Shown here piece after piece: positions 45,631 through 58,042 of a stretch of 64,000 nt of DNA. The DNA lies in assembly GCA_958299035.1 (NCBI GenBank), contig CATQJL010000316.1, forward strand, positions 30,941,441-31,005,440, given 5' to 3'. The notes under the pieces are model-generated. The model had not been told where the DNA came from. It saw only the letters and a list, made by a program, of their open reading frames with translations, and ran no database searches. The translations under genes and the position numbers were made by a program. The DNA is from Cylicocyclus nassatus (Eukaryota > Nematoda > Chromadorea > Rhabditida > Strongylidae). Position 1 is the stretch's first letter. Each line of letters opens with the position of its first letter.

Positions 45631-46959
45631 AAGAGCGTGAATTCAGTCACAGATGTCTACTATTTGAGCTACATAGGCCCCAGAGAAGATCCATTGTTAA
45701 CAGCTTATCAATGAAACGAGCTGGTACCGAGGACTTCATTGAGCCGGCGGCACAAGTTGATGGAAGGATAAAGATACATGGCTGACATTTTTCTGTGAAC
45801 TTTTTGCATGAATTTTTTCGTACGACCTTTTTCTAATAGCAGTTTCATGCAGTATAACTCCGTTTCTTGATGCTAAAAAATGGAAAGCCTTGTGTAGGCC
45901 CCCTCCCTTAGTTTTTACTTTGCTTGTGTTTTTAAGAAAAATCTGGCTACTTTGTTGCGCACTCGAAGAGCAATTTTGAATCCACATCTCGTTTCTTATA
46001 CTGAATGGAAAGTATCTGTATGCTCTGATGTGATCTAAAACAACCATGAAAGGTGGATCCTTCGTTAAACAACTCAGGCTTTCTTTTCATCTGTCACAAA
46101 AATGACTTCAATTCATTATACTGCATGCATAAGGAGTTTTGGTTATGGCTTCATGAAAAGCACTTTTATCTTCAGTGCGTCGCAATAGCTGTCTAAGGAA
46201 TGCGCTAAGATGAGGAGTCAAGGACAAAGAAACAAGAGGTGTTTGAATCTTATAGGTACTTCTCAAGGACCATACCTATGCTGCGCACATCCCATCTGTG
46301 AGATAATGAACGAAGATACGTACCCTTTGATTCAACTGTCTTGGCGCATGAAAGGAGGGGCCAAGCCAGTTGGAACAAAGAGTAACCAAAATCGACAAAC
46401 AGGTAATATGCTGGACAGCGTGATAACGCCCTACCCAAGCTGGAGGTACAAAAGCCTGTTACCTAAGCTGCCGAAACTGATGTACACAGTGGTTTTCACG
46501 AACAGTTAAGCAATCAAAATCCATCTGTACTTACAGTGCTCACCCGCAAGCTACTACCCTACAGGGAATAGAAAACTTGAAAACGCTTTGTGTCTGCAAG
46601 TTGTCTGAACATGCTCGAATTTGTTTTATCCAAGTATTAAGGCAATAAAAATGAAACATGTCACAAGTGCTTGTTAAATGGAAGCGTTCTTGAGTCTTCT
46701 AGTCTCAGAATGAATGATACTTACCTCCTAGCACTTGGATCTGCAGCTTTCTTCGTCTTATGGAGGCCGTGACATGTTCAGTAGAAGAGGCTCCCTGTTT
46801 ACCCACAAACAAATCACTACTTTCATATCCGTGCTAAGTTCTTGGGGACCGCCTTGACGATTAATGATCTTATTGGCAAGATACGAAAGGTAGATCATCG
46901 CACACGTTTGCAACTGCACTTCTTCTTTTGATTCTTTTGCAAAAGAAGTCGTTCTCCCT

Positions 46960-47560
46960 TTACAGTCACTTGTTTCGCGCTCATAGTTATAGGGTGTGCG
47001 CGCTTAATCGCCAGGGTTCCCGTAGGGAACCGAGATTTGCGCTGGGACATGGGGCGCGCTCTTCGCAGCCATTTGTAACTATAGGTACGAGTCGTAAGTA
47101 TTGTAAACACATTCACGCCCATTAGCATTGAGGGCAGCGTAACCACTGCGTCGTACCTTACGCAGATATCCTTTACGCTTATAACGTGTGAAAATTGCGC
47201 TAACTTTTTGTGCACTTAAACATGTGAAAATTATAACCGATTGCATAAATAATGACCGCGCACAAACTCAAACGTCTTTCTTTGACTATGGTAGCCGTGA
47301 ACACGTGCCTGAAGAGCTGCGGAAGCTTATTTAGTGGTATTATCTACGCGGCTCGTACGTTTGAGGACACGCGGCTGGTACTGCTTGTCAACTACGCGCC
47401 GCTCGTCACTCTGAATTGCGCGCCGCTCGTACTCAAATCCGTCTGTATCGCGCCGCTCATACGCTCGACAGGCGCGGGTCGTAGGAATCGTTATTTTTGC
47501 GCGCCGTTCATTCGAGAATGTCAGAGTAGTAATACTCGTTTCAGAACTCATGATTATCTT
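46960..47560. repeat. Repeat related to the 45.5-kb arm, with cgcgccgctcgtac units
   Basis: 47,025-47,095 (catggggcgcgctcttcgca, gccatttgtaactat) is the reverse complement of 45,565-45,625. Farther on, 47,345-47,500 holds four or five imperfect units of the type gcgccgctcgtac. No gene is seen; the frame 47,252-47,620 lies over repeats. Confidence 0.55.
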
Positions 47561-48101
47561 CAGCGCTGCTCATTCTTGCCACAAAATTTTGAGATCGTGA
47601 TCTCCTCAAACGCGGTTTAGGGTCGATCAGTTGATTCTGAATAATATTTGACTAGCGACGCTGCGGGTCGCTATAAGTGGATCGAAGCACATGTTTAGAA
47701 AGTTTGTGCATCTCAATGACATCTTCCTGCATTTTATTTTACTTGGAGAAAATTTCCAAATCATCAAATTTGCTCCAAGTAGATCCCCTATCGGGTGGAA
47801 GCATATGAAAAAGTTTTCTGGACTGAAACTCTACCCTGAACTTTGAGCCTTTTTGGTTTGCGGGACTCGTCAATAACTCGCTTCTCTACAAGTATAGGTG
47901 AGGTTTCCCCACGAAAACGTCTACAAAGCAGATTTTTGATGAGACATTGGAATGTCTGTGAAATGAACGCGCTTCCCGAAAAAGTTCCTCTCGCTCAAAA
48001 GCATGACCTCCATCAATGAGATCCTCACTCACACGCTTCGCTTTCAACAAGAAAGAACAGAATTTCCTAAGTGAGCGCTCTCAGAACAATGTTTTCTACA
48101 G
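47561..48101. other. Non-coding DNA, nothing recognised
   Basis: No feature supported. Confidence 0.35.
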
Positions 48102-48109
48102 GTTGCGAT

Positions 48110-50477
48110 CAGAGGTGCGATAGGGGGAGCCAAGTCTCCCCCTACCTTCACTTTTGAGCTGATACAGAGTGACCACCTTCACTTTTGCGAAAAATTTTTT
48201 GTTGAATATAAAGAAGGAAAATAAGTAAAACAAACGCAAAAGGGATTATTGAAGGCATATACATATGTATTGCAGTTTTAGGAACTCGCCGTCACCCATC
48301 GGAAGCGAAGGCCATCACCGCCATGGACGCATCCACTTTTCCGCCTTTCCACGAAATCGGAGAAGATAGCTCCGGGACGAATTTCGATTTAAAAAGCTAT
48401 GACCAAACGGTCCTCTTTAGGGCCAACAATTGACCCAAAGGCCCTTTTTAGGGCCACAGATACGATGAACACAGCGGCATAAATATTCGAAATAAACGTG
48501 TCAATGAAATGGTGTATTTTGAAGTGAAACTCAACGACACTCTACAGATTTTATTAAGTAAATTTAGTTATGTCGTACTGCGAAGAAAGTAGGTCGATCC
48601 AGGAAGTATTTGCCGAGAACCAGAATTTCGAATGAAAAAATAACCAGAAATCATGCAAAATTGCCACTGTTATAAACCAAGTGGTTGAAGATGTCAGCAA
48701 CTGCGACTTCATGGGTTTTAAAGGGTAAGTGTTGCTCTAACAGATAGTGAAAGAATCGGGTCGATTTGAGCAGTGGTCGCTGAGAACGAGAATTTTGAAA
48801 AATTAGGCGATTTTAGGCTAATTTTTGACTGCTGACATTTGAACTCCTAAAACTCTTGATTGTGAAGATGTGTGATGTTGCGACTTCATAGGTTTTCTAG
48901 AGTAAGGTTTGCCCTACTAGAATATATCTTACCCGTACCAATTCATCAAAGCACCGCCGAGATCCAGGCTCTTGAAAAAGCAGGTAAAAAACAGCTTTTT
49001 GAACTTCAACAGCTCGTAACTTCTCCAGAACTGCATGAATCATGTTGCGACTTCATAGGTTAGATTCCTCTCATCAAGGGCTTTCAGATGATATATGATA
49101 TATGGGGGTTTGGGGCCTTCTTCGACGTATGACCGGGGGGGAGACTTTTTAGGCCAAAGTCTCCCCCTCGCCCATTTTAATGTATTGGCTGGAGGCCGCC
49201 AGGGGAGACTTTGGCCTAAAAGTCTCCCCCTCCCCGGTCATACGTCGAAGAAGGCCCCAAACCCCCATATATCATATATCATCTGAAAGCCCTTGATGAG
49301 AGGAATCTAACCTATGAAGTCGCAACATGATTCATGCAGTTCTGGAGAAGTTACGAGCTGTTGAAGTTCAAAAAGCTGTTTTTTACCTGCTTTTTCAAGA
49401 GCCTGGATCTCGGCGGTGCTTTGATGAATTGGTACGGGTAAGATATGTTCTAGTAGGGGAAACCTTACCCTAGAAAACCTGTGAAGTCGCAACATCACAC
49501 ATCTTCACAATCAAGAGTTTTAGGAGTTCAAATTTCAGCAGTCAAAAATTAGCCTAAAATCGCCTAATTTTTCAAAATTCTCGTTCTCAGCGACCACTGC
49601 TCAAATCGACCCGATTCTTTCACTATCTGTTAGAGCAACACTTACCCTTTAAAACCCATGAAGTCGCAGTTGCTGACATCTTCAACCACTTGGTTTATAA
49701 CAGTGGCAATTTTGCATGATTTCTGGTTATTTTTTCATTCGAAATTCTGGTTCTCGGCAAATACTTCCTGGATCGACCTACTTTCTTCGCAGTACGACAT
49801 AACTAAATTTACTTAATAAAATCTGTAGAGTGTCGTTGAGTTTCACTTCAAAATACACCATTTCATTGACACGTTTATTTCGAATATTTATGCCGCTGTG
49901 TTCATCGTATCTGTGGCCCTAAAAAGGGCCTTTGGGTCAATTGTTGGCCCTAAAGAGGACCGTTTGGTCATAGCTCTTCATTTATCCGAAGTCATCATGA
50001 AGCTTTGCTCTATCGGAGAAAGTGCTGAGGCGTATATGCGTCCATGTCGGTGATGGCCTCCAGGTGGGCGACGGCGACTTCCTAAAAGTAAACTACATAG
50101 AATATGCTCTCAATACTTTCTTTTGCGTTCGTTTTGCTTAATTTCCTTTTTTTCAGTTTCAGCAAAAAAAATCAAAACCCAAAAGTGAAGGCATTCGCGG
50201 CCGGCAAGGACGTGAAAGGATAGCTCAGTTCTATGCTTCCCCCCCCCTCCCTACCCTCCCCCTCTATAGCCCCGGTCAACGTTTTTGAGAGGTGAGTGTC
50301 CAGCATTATCACCCACTTTTGCTGGCCAGTGGTAGCCTGCGACCACCCCCCCCCCCCCCCGGTCGACATTTTTGGGAGGTGAGTGTCCGGTGTACTACCA
50401 CCTTCACTTTTGGCGGCCAGCGGTAGCAGGGACCACCTTCACTTTTGGGGGACCCGGCTCCCCCTATCGCACCTCTG
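48110..50477. mobile_element. 2.4-kb hAT-type foldback transposon with 8-bp target duplication
   Basis: Termini cagaggtgcgataggggga and tccccctatcgcacctctg are inverted, and gttgcgat occurs immediately outside on both sides (48,102-48,109 and 50,478-50,485). This exact 8-bp duplication and the CAG start indicate hAT integration. The arms, about 1 kb each, are nearly identical (left 48,240-49,180, right 49,190-50,080), including a mirrored 63-codon frame. The right arm carries additional short tandem units near 50,270-50,440 (ggtgagtgtcc, ccaccttcacttttg). No transposase is present. Confidence 0.85.
49088..49285. repeat. Perfect central palindrome of the foldback
   Basis: gatgatatatgatatatggg and cttcttcgacgtatgaccgg at left return as their reverse complements at right. 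The loop holds taatgtattggctgg. It is G-run rich. Confidence 0.8.
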
Positions 50478-50689
50478 GTTGCGATACGGCGACACCAAGT
50501 CACCCCTAGTAACCTCTCTGAGAAGTCAGCCGTCACCGAACAATGAGACCCTGTTGCTCTTATGTTTTCCTTACACAACATTTTTTTTCGACAAATGCCC
50601 TTCAATCATTGATCAAATTTTGCCAATTATGTACGAAAAAGTTACCCGCTATAATCCTTTATAGAAAGCGTTAGCTCCACCAACCAGAC

Positions 50690-52010
50690 CCAATCATCTA
50701 GCTCTCCTCAAAATAGGAAGACCAAATGAACGCGCATCTCCACCAGCGAGACCCACTTACTTGAATGCTTTCCTTTCTTCAAAGAAAAGCAGATTTTTCT
50801 GAATAAGCGCTCGTTTCCAACCGCCTTTCCTACAGGATAAGAAATGCTTTATTTAACAGAAAATCATTTCCGTCAGCTCGCCAGCCAGACTCACTACTCA
50901 AGCGTATAATCCCAAGTAAAAGCTTATTTTAAACAGGAAACCCAGTTACCGCTAGTAGGATTTCCTTATCTTCACCAGCGGACCCAGTTATCTAAAAGGT
51001 TTGTCTTCCGCGCGGAAAACCATAACCTGAGTAAAAGCTTTCCTCCACAACCAGCCCCAATAGTTCAAGCGCTGGATTTTCCCAGATGGAAGCTCATTTC
51101 CACCAGCGAGATCCAGTTACCCAAAGCATTAAACTTCGCCGAGTAAACGCTTCCCTCCACCAGCGAGACCCAATTACCCAAAGCATTAAATCCCCAGGTA
51201 CACGCATTCTTTCACCAGCGAGAGCACTTACTGAAGCGTTGATATTCCCCAAGAAGAAGCTCATCTGCACGAGTGAGATCGTTACCCGAAGCGCCGCTTT
51301 CCTCCACCAACGAGACCCACTCATTCAAGCGTTGGATTTTCCCAAGTAGAAGCTCATCTCCACCAGCGACACCCAATTACCCATGCGTTGAATCCCCAAG
51401 TAAACGCTTTCTTCCACCAGCGAGACCCAGTTGAAGCGTTGGATTTTCCCAGATGGAAGCTCACTCCACCAGCGAGACCCGTTACCCAAAGCACTGAATT
51501 TCGCCGAATGAAACTTTCCTCCACCACCGAGAGCACTTACTGAAGGTTGGATTTCTCCAAGTGGAAGCTCATTTCCACGAGTAGGATCGTTACCCGAAGT
51601 GCCGCTTTCCTCCACCAACGAGACCCAGTCATTCAAGCATTGGATTTTTCCAAGTGTAAGCCCATCTCCATCAGCGAGACCCAGTAAAATACCCAAAGCG
51701 GGATTTTCTCAAGTAAACGCTTATCTCTATCAGGAATACCAGTTAACGAAGCGTTGAATTCCAAGCAAAGCAAAAAAGCCTTCACCTACGGGAACCCAGA
51801 CTCAAGCGTTTCTTTAAGTAAACGCTCGTCTCCACCAGCGAAATCTAATTACGCTTTCCTTTCTTTACAACAAGGAATATTTTCACAAATATATACTCGT
51901 GTCCACCAGCAATACCCAATTACTCGAGCACTTTCAATTCTGGAAGCGAAAGAAAGATTAGCCTGAGATAAAACCTCGCCCCCACCAGCGACACCTAAAT
52001 ATCATCGGCT
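50690..52010. repeat. Degenerate tandem array, about 55-bp unit
   Basis: Roughly twenty units, each with caccagcgagacccagttac, then ccaaagcattgaat or aagcgttggatttt, then cccaagtaaacgct or aagtggaagctc. Copies vary in length and sequence. Open frames crossing it are repeat artefacts. The units contain no inverted structure and do not alternate with unique spacers, so this is not a CRISPR. Confidence 0.85.
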
Positions 52011-52027
52011 CCACGATTCGTGTAGAG

Positions 52028-52158
52028 GTGGGGATTTGCCAACTCAGAGCGTGGCGTTTTTTGATAGCTAGAGAGTACAAAAAACAATGCTATGACGTGG
52101 AGATTTAACAAGTTTACCTGTGTTATCAGGCAAAGTCTGCAATACGAATCGTGGAGAC
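52028..52158. mobile_element. Small inverted-repeat element
   Basis: ctccacgattcgtgtagagg at left against caatacgaatcgtggag at right. The interior phrase gagagtacaaaaaacaatgct is shared with 62,793-62,973. Confidence 0.5.
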
Positions 52159-52270
52159 GATCATACATGAATTAACCTTTCTACATGCTAAGATTTTTTG
52201 ATCAAAATTTCCAACATTATCTGCGGTGCGTAGTTATCTAAGTGCTTTTTCTTCTGAGGAGTCGCCTCTA

Positions 52271-52533
52271 AGGGATCGTTCATACCGAGCACAAAGGCGG
52301 ACGAAGGCGCACAAAGGCGGACGAAGGCGGACGAAGCCGCACAAAGGCGGACGATTTCGCACGAAGGCGCGTCTTGTCTCGTCTCGTTTCTCTCGACACA
52401 CACACACATACACACACTCACATACGCCTCGTCTCGTTTCTCTCGACACATACACACTTACACATGCCTTCGTGCGCCTTCGTCCGCCTTTGTGCGCCTT
52501 CGTCCGCCTTTGTGCGCGGTATGAACGATTCCT
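52271..52533. mobile_element. MITE with minisatellite arms, copy C3
   Basis: Termini agggatcgttcataccg and cggtatgaacgattcct are inverted. The arms consist of acaaaggcggacgaaggcgc units and their complements; the loop has two copies of cgtctcgtttctctcgacac with CA-rich spacers. Same architecture as 16,071 and 26,301, with a different terminus and unit. Confidence 0.75.
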
Positions 52534-53607
52534 AACAAGAGGACGCAATTTCACGCTTTTCGGAATACGACACGAGTTAGATTTTTTCAGAGCTTGGAAA
52601 AGCAAAATTTCGATCAAATTCGCAGTAGTTTTTAAACATGCTCCGAAAAGCGTCAGGTTTTAGCTCTACCATGAGACTCACTTACTCTGTGCGATATAGT
52701 TCTTGTGTAAGCAGAGAAAAACGAAAAAAAAACGATAAAAAAACGTAAAGCACAAAGGCAGAAACGTAAGCCATCTGCAAGCAAAAGATTCTAGTAGATA
52801 AAACATATGTAAGACGATACTGCAGGAACCTTGCACGAGGCGACTTTTTATGATAATGGCGATATAGTTTTTTGAACCTCGACCAGGGGATTATTTGCCT
52901 CGTTATTTTATAGATGTTGCTCAAGGATCGCATATGTAATCATGTGACTTATGCGAAAACATCGTCTTGAGACTGTTGATTGCCACACGAATGGTATGTT
53001 TACACTCTGATCTGTGGAATTTGTCCTTAGGAGACAGCTATGCGCGAAAAAAAAAATTCGAGACGGTTCGGTACAAATTGAAACATGTCTCGCATTGAAA
53101 TACACAAGGGGCGTCCGCACCTTGTCTGGCTTCTCCTCGTCTACCATCTGCTATCGTTTAGGAAAAGTGCACGAATTCATGCATTTATAAGTAATGATTC
53201 TAATTTCTTGCGGTAGCTTCATTTTCTGGGGTTACGATGGGTACGTGGTGGGGGGTCAAAACCCTAAATTTGGCTTAGAAGGGTACTCGACAGGCTGATC
53301 ATGAATATTATACTCTCCTTCCGCTTTGGGGCATTTTCGCGAAGTTGTGATAGGTATTTCGTAGGGATCAAAATCATAAATGTACTCGAAGCCTATGCTG
53401 GGGGTTATCTGACGTATCACGGGATTATCACGATTATCTGATAAAGCCTTTTTATGAGCTTTTGGTGTTTGAGTTGGTTCCAAAAGCAAAAAAAGTGGAA
53501 TATTTGAACAAAGTTCGTCACCATAATCACCTTAAGCTAAGCAATTTCCATAATTAGCATGCTTGAAAACCCTTCTAGACAAAGTTTGAAGCAACTTCGA
53601 CCATCCA
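52534..53607. other. Non-coding DNA, nothing recognised
   Basis: No gene or clear element supported. Confidence 0.35.
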
Positions 53608-53758
53608 TGGACGATTCGTAGCACGCAAAGACTGATGACGTATCGGCGTCTCTCTGATCCATTGCTCTTTCCTTTCTCTTACCATCTGCTCTCTCTCCCA
53701 TACACGAACTATCTTGGTTAGACGCACGGCGCCCAGTCTTTGCGTGTCACGAATCGAG
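53608..53758. mobile_element. Short palindromic MITE
   Basis: gattcgtagcacgcaaagac and tctttgcgtgtcacgaatc are inverted at the two ends of a 150-bp block. The interior is pyrimidine-rich. Confidence 0.6.
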
Positions 53759-54077
53759 TATATATACCCATCGTAACCCAAGAAAATAGGGCTATCTCGC
53801 GAAATTAATATGAGATGCATGTTTAGCGCCAAATAAACCCCTGGACAAAGTTGGGAGCAAAGTGTGGTTTGGACCCTATATTACATACCGTACCTTCGTG
53901 AAAAGGTCTCAACATGCGAAAAGGTTATGTCGCGATCAGCATGTCAAACCCACCTAGGCAAAATTCGAAGCAACTTTTTCCAGCCAAATCCATGATTTTG
54001 ATTACCTACCGTACACTATTCCCTCTTAACCACATCGATGACGTTTTTGCAAAGGGATTGTGATTGATTGTGTAGTA

Positions 54078-54746
54078 TACAGTGTGTTCCCAGAAAATGT
54101 GCCTTTGTTGGTTGTTAATGACTCTCTTGTAATGAAGTCTTTCGAGAAGCTTTAGCTACCATTCTGTAGAGCTGGTTTCAACTTAGATTTGCAGTTTAAC
54201 GCAAATCGCCGATCTTTCTTTGTTACTGTGGGATTACGGTAGAAACTCCAATATGTTGTCACTGTGAAAAAAGCCGCCGTTTCAAAATTTTTTAAAAAAT
54301 GTGAAGACTTTTTGGGCTTTTTCACAACGCTTAGTTCAATACTACTCAGCTATGTATATACAAAATTGCGAAGTTTTCCGAGCGGTGTAACCGCACGTTT
54401 TAGGAACACCGAAAAACTGCGGCTACTGTTTACCTCGCATAACGTTTAATGAGGCATCATGAAAAGTTGAAAACTTCACATTTAGGATCAGCAAATCCTA
54501 ATTAGCCCAGTGTGAGAGTTTCCACTTTTTTCCTTTTCAAGGCAAAGTATGTCTTTTCTTGGCTCAAAATTCTCGAAGTTCCCACCGTAATCCTACAGTA
54601 ACGAAACGCAGTCGGTAATTCGCTCAATACGGTAAATTCAAGTTGAAGCTAGCACTACAGAAAGGCACTTATTCTCCAAAGACTCCTCTACGAGGGAGTT
54701 ATTAACACAATCAAACAGTGGGCACATCTTTTTCAGACACCCTGTT
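54078..54746. mobile_element. Relative of the 11,025-12,174 palindrome
   Basis: Inner words gttactgtgggattacggta and gtttcaacttagatttgcag at left face taccgtaatcctacagtaac-type and caagttgaagc at right. These are the same words as in 11,025-12,174 (ccgtaatcctacagtaacta). Ends are tacagtgtgttccc and gacaccctgt. Confidence 0.65.
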
Positions 54747-56159
54747 CAAGACTTACATCGTGTCGAATAACCCCTACGAACCGAGTTGGAGCGTAGGAAG
54801 TAGGAGTTCGAGATTTTGAAATTTGAGCTGGCTATCCAAACAGCGCCTTGTTTTTTGTTCTCTCAATAAACTAATTGTCATCTTAAGGAAAAGTAAACAG
54901 TTTCGCTGAAGATCGAGTCGTTGTTACCTCATTTAGGCGAAGAGCTTCCTGCGCCCAAAATCCAAAGGTCACGCATTGACGAATCTGTAGGACACTTTTT
55001 CATGAATGACATTTCGATTTTGTTTGCTCAGAGAGATCCCCACTATCTTGAGTTTACAAGTAGTCGGAATTTGAATGATTGAGTGAGGAAGATTAGTATG
55101 CGGTCTGCATTGCCAAATTTTGAGACGTGCATGCAAGACATTTTTGGAAGTGCTCAAGAATTTAAGAAACACTGAATTCATTAATGGAGAGTATGCAAGA
55201 AAACTGCGAGTTTGGAGCTTACGTGATTCTCGTTAATTTTGGAGAAATGAATAAATGCCTCCGTGCCTTGTCGAATCCGCTTTGCTGCTGATAGGATCAA
55301 TGGACGTCTCGCTTTTGCACCTGAGATTTCTTCGCCTCTCACCGGCCGTACTGCCATCCGACGTCCCAAGCGGCAGACGAACACGGTGCGCAGGGTACTG
55401 GGGTGACTGGTTTGAAGTTGTACGAGCCATAAATTTCTCGCACTCTAGATAGCCTGGTTGGAGCGTTCTAGGAGTGTGTCGAAGCAGTCGCCGCTTCCTA
55501 GATGACACCGACGGTTTTTGCCTCCTGCGACTTCAACACGCGTTGTCAGGCAGGTGGCAACGAATCCTACATTTTGACTTGGGGTGGTCTGCTTTAGCTG
55601 TAGGACTCGCGAATTTAAACCTTCTTGCTATACCTGCACCCCCTCGCCACTTTGAGGCAGCAGACCGTGAGGGGAGAATTTAAATGAGGGTGCGAAATAC
55701 TGTGTTGTTTGCGGCAAAGAAGGAGAATACCGACTTGCCGAACATCTTACCACAGCGCATAGTGAACTTCTTGAAAATACAGTGGATTTTAAGGTACCTA
55801 ATACACGACCTAATCCGTGTGCTCCTACTCCAAATACATTCTAGATTGTTATGCAGCTTGTTTGCGTCATCACACAGTATATGGGGAGAGCAGAAATAGA
55901 CCTAAACGATGTGCGCAAACCAGTGACAGAAGGCGAATGGATGCAAAAACTAAAGCAATAACATTCTTATGGTTAGACCCTTTTGCTTTATCTTCCCAAC
56001 ACTCATCTATTTTTCTAAGATTTCAAAATACGTCATGATTTTGTGAACATTCGGAACATACGAAATGGTACCTGAAGCAAGGCAAAAGACTTCTTGGGAA
56101 AAGAGATATTGACGATCAAACGGTGTATATACTTTACGGACACCCTGTATTTTGACCGG
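54747..56159. other. Non-coding DNA, unassigned GC-richer block
   Basis: 55,230-55,690 is more GC-rich and has several frames of 65-91 codons on both strands, but no domain that I recognise and no splice pattern. It may be a decayed repeat. Confidence 0.3.
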
Positions 56160-56161
56160 TA

Positions 56162-57106
56162 CAGTATAGTGCTGGACATAATTATAAAGCCACTCTTGGT
56201 GCAAAAGTTTTGTCAGTTTCTTCAATCCATTGGCAAGCACGCTAGAATGAAGATAAACAAACACTTCAAGAAGTATCCGATGCAGAATTTCTTCTTCTTT
56301 CCAGCTGCGAAACCACCGTTGTGTTTCGTTGAGAAAATGACGAGATATTTGCCGAAAATTACAACCACTCGTCTTTACCATGTCCAAAATTCACTAATTT
56401 TCAAAATTTTTGTATGAGATTTTCGGAGAAGCCCTAATAACCTCCAGATAGGGCAAACCTTTTGCCAATAGAAGCAATTTTTTTTCTTTTTTTAGCTGCT
56501 TTTTCAGGATTTTGCTGAGTAATTTTCTGAAAGTCTTGTGTTTTGAAAAAATTGCATAACCTTCCATTGTACCAAACATACCAAACACTGCAAAACCTAC
56601 AGAATACTGAGGTTTCAACACACGATTATTATTATCGCTATCATTGCAAAGTAAGTGAGTGATTTTCGCTTTAAATTATGGAGATTTTGAAACATAGGTT
56701 ACGTCAGTGCGCACTCATGAAATTGAGAAGTACTGCGATTTTTCCCATAAATTTCGTAGAAATTCTAAAAGACAAGGCGTAGGGCCACAAAAAATTGCTT
56801 CTGTTGGCAAAAGGATTGCCCTATCTGGTGGTTATTAGGGCTTCTCCGAAAATCTCATACAAAAAATTTTAAAAGTTAGTGAAAGTTGGACATGGTAAAA
56901 ACGAGTGGTTGTAATTTCCAGCATATATCTCGTCACTCTCGCAAAGAAACATTATGGAAGTTTAGCAGCTGAAAAGAGGAAGAGATTCTGCATCGGATAC
57001 TTTTCGAAGTGTTTGTTTATCTTCATTGTAGCGTGTTTGCCAATGGATTGAAAAAACTGACAAAACTTTTGCATTAAGAGTGGCTTTATAATTATGTCCA
57101 GCACTG
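56162..57106. mobile_element. Tc1/mariner-type palindromic MITE with TA duplication
   Basis: Left end cagtatagtgctggacataa and right end ttatgtccagcactg are inverted, with TA on both sides (56,160-56,161 and 57,107-57,108). The arms continue for about 450 bp (gcaaaagttttgtcagttt against aaactgacaaaacttttgc). The centre is near 56,640. No transposase is present. Confidence 0.8.
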
Positions 57107-57833
57107 TATATTGCACAGTCTCTTATTTATTGGGAGAGACACGCTGGAAAATTGAATATGCTCACCCAGGAATCTTTACCCTGCCGTACCAGCCTCCCCC
57201 CCCCCATCAACCCCTGACTTTCGCGCCAAGGTCTCCCGGACCAGTTTGACCTAATTTTTCGGTTATAGATGCGCCCCTTTGGCTCCACTTACTCTCGAGT
57301 TATGGCATGCCTTTGAGCCGGGTTTTTTGAAAATCGCTTCAGAATGATCCCAAAATTCTAAAAAATCAAAGGATAAGAAAGTAGCAGTAGGGGTAATAAC
57401 GATACGCTTTTCTTAGGCATCTTTGCCCTAGATATATTTCTAATGATCAAAAGGTGACAAATCAAAGAGAGTAGATGTGCAATCGTGCTATTTTTTGGGT
57501 ATTAGGTAGTGAGATCATTTTTTTTTGTTAATTTAACACCATTTTTTTTGTTTTACAGTAGACGATGACGATGGGAATGGGATTTGAGTATATGTGGTAG
57601 CGTTACTTTGATATGAGAAAAGGACGTAAAGAGCGCAGGAAGACCGCAATTTTAGTCATAATCTTTTATAAAAGTGGACGAAAAGTTCGTTATTAGGCGA
57701 AAAGAAGGAAAACGTAGGGAAATTGGCTATACGAAAACGCGGAACTCGGTAAAACAATAATTGTTCTCCAAAAGAAATCAAAAGTCAACTGTGGGACGAT
57801 CGCTTTTTATAAGGGGAAAGTTACCCTAATTTC

Positions 57834-58040
57834 ACGCGTACAAGGCGCGGGGTGGTCCTAGCTTTCATCGAGCTGCTTAGCCGCCCCAACGTGTTTTAAG
57901 AAGCGGTCCTTATGCCGCACGATTCGTCAGGCAAAACGCAGCACGGTATGGGGTTCCTTTGGTTGCGAAGTCCTTTGCCGTGTTCGGGCTGGTCGATGAA
58001 AGCTAGGACCACCCCGCGCCTTGTACGCGTGAAATTAGGG
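57834..58040. mobile_element. MITE G, CCCTAA termini with TA duplication
   Basis: ccctaatttcacgcgtacaa at left and ttgtacgcgtgaaattaggg at right are perfectly inverted. TA lies on both sides (57,832-57,833, 58,041-58,042). The arms, over 45 bp and almost mismatch-free, also contain gtggtcctagctttcatcga. Looks recently active. Confidence 0.85.
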
Positions 58041-58042
58041 TA

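Noticed and set aside
48872..49498. Two 63-codon mirror frames that look like a duplicated small gene
   Set aside because: They lie in the two arms of the hAT foldback and reflect arm identity, not gene duplication.
50690..52010. CRISPR-like array
   Set aside because: Eukaryotic context, units degenerate and contiguous, no unique spacers of constant length and no cas genes.
52226..52663. 145-codon frame with many charged repeats
   Set aside because: Crosses a MITE with mirrored ggcggacgaa units; the opposite strand is equally open.
55181..55683. Possible gene in the GC-richer block
   Set aside because: Frames on both strands, none with a recognisable motif; likely decayed repeat.
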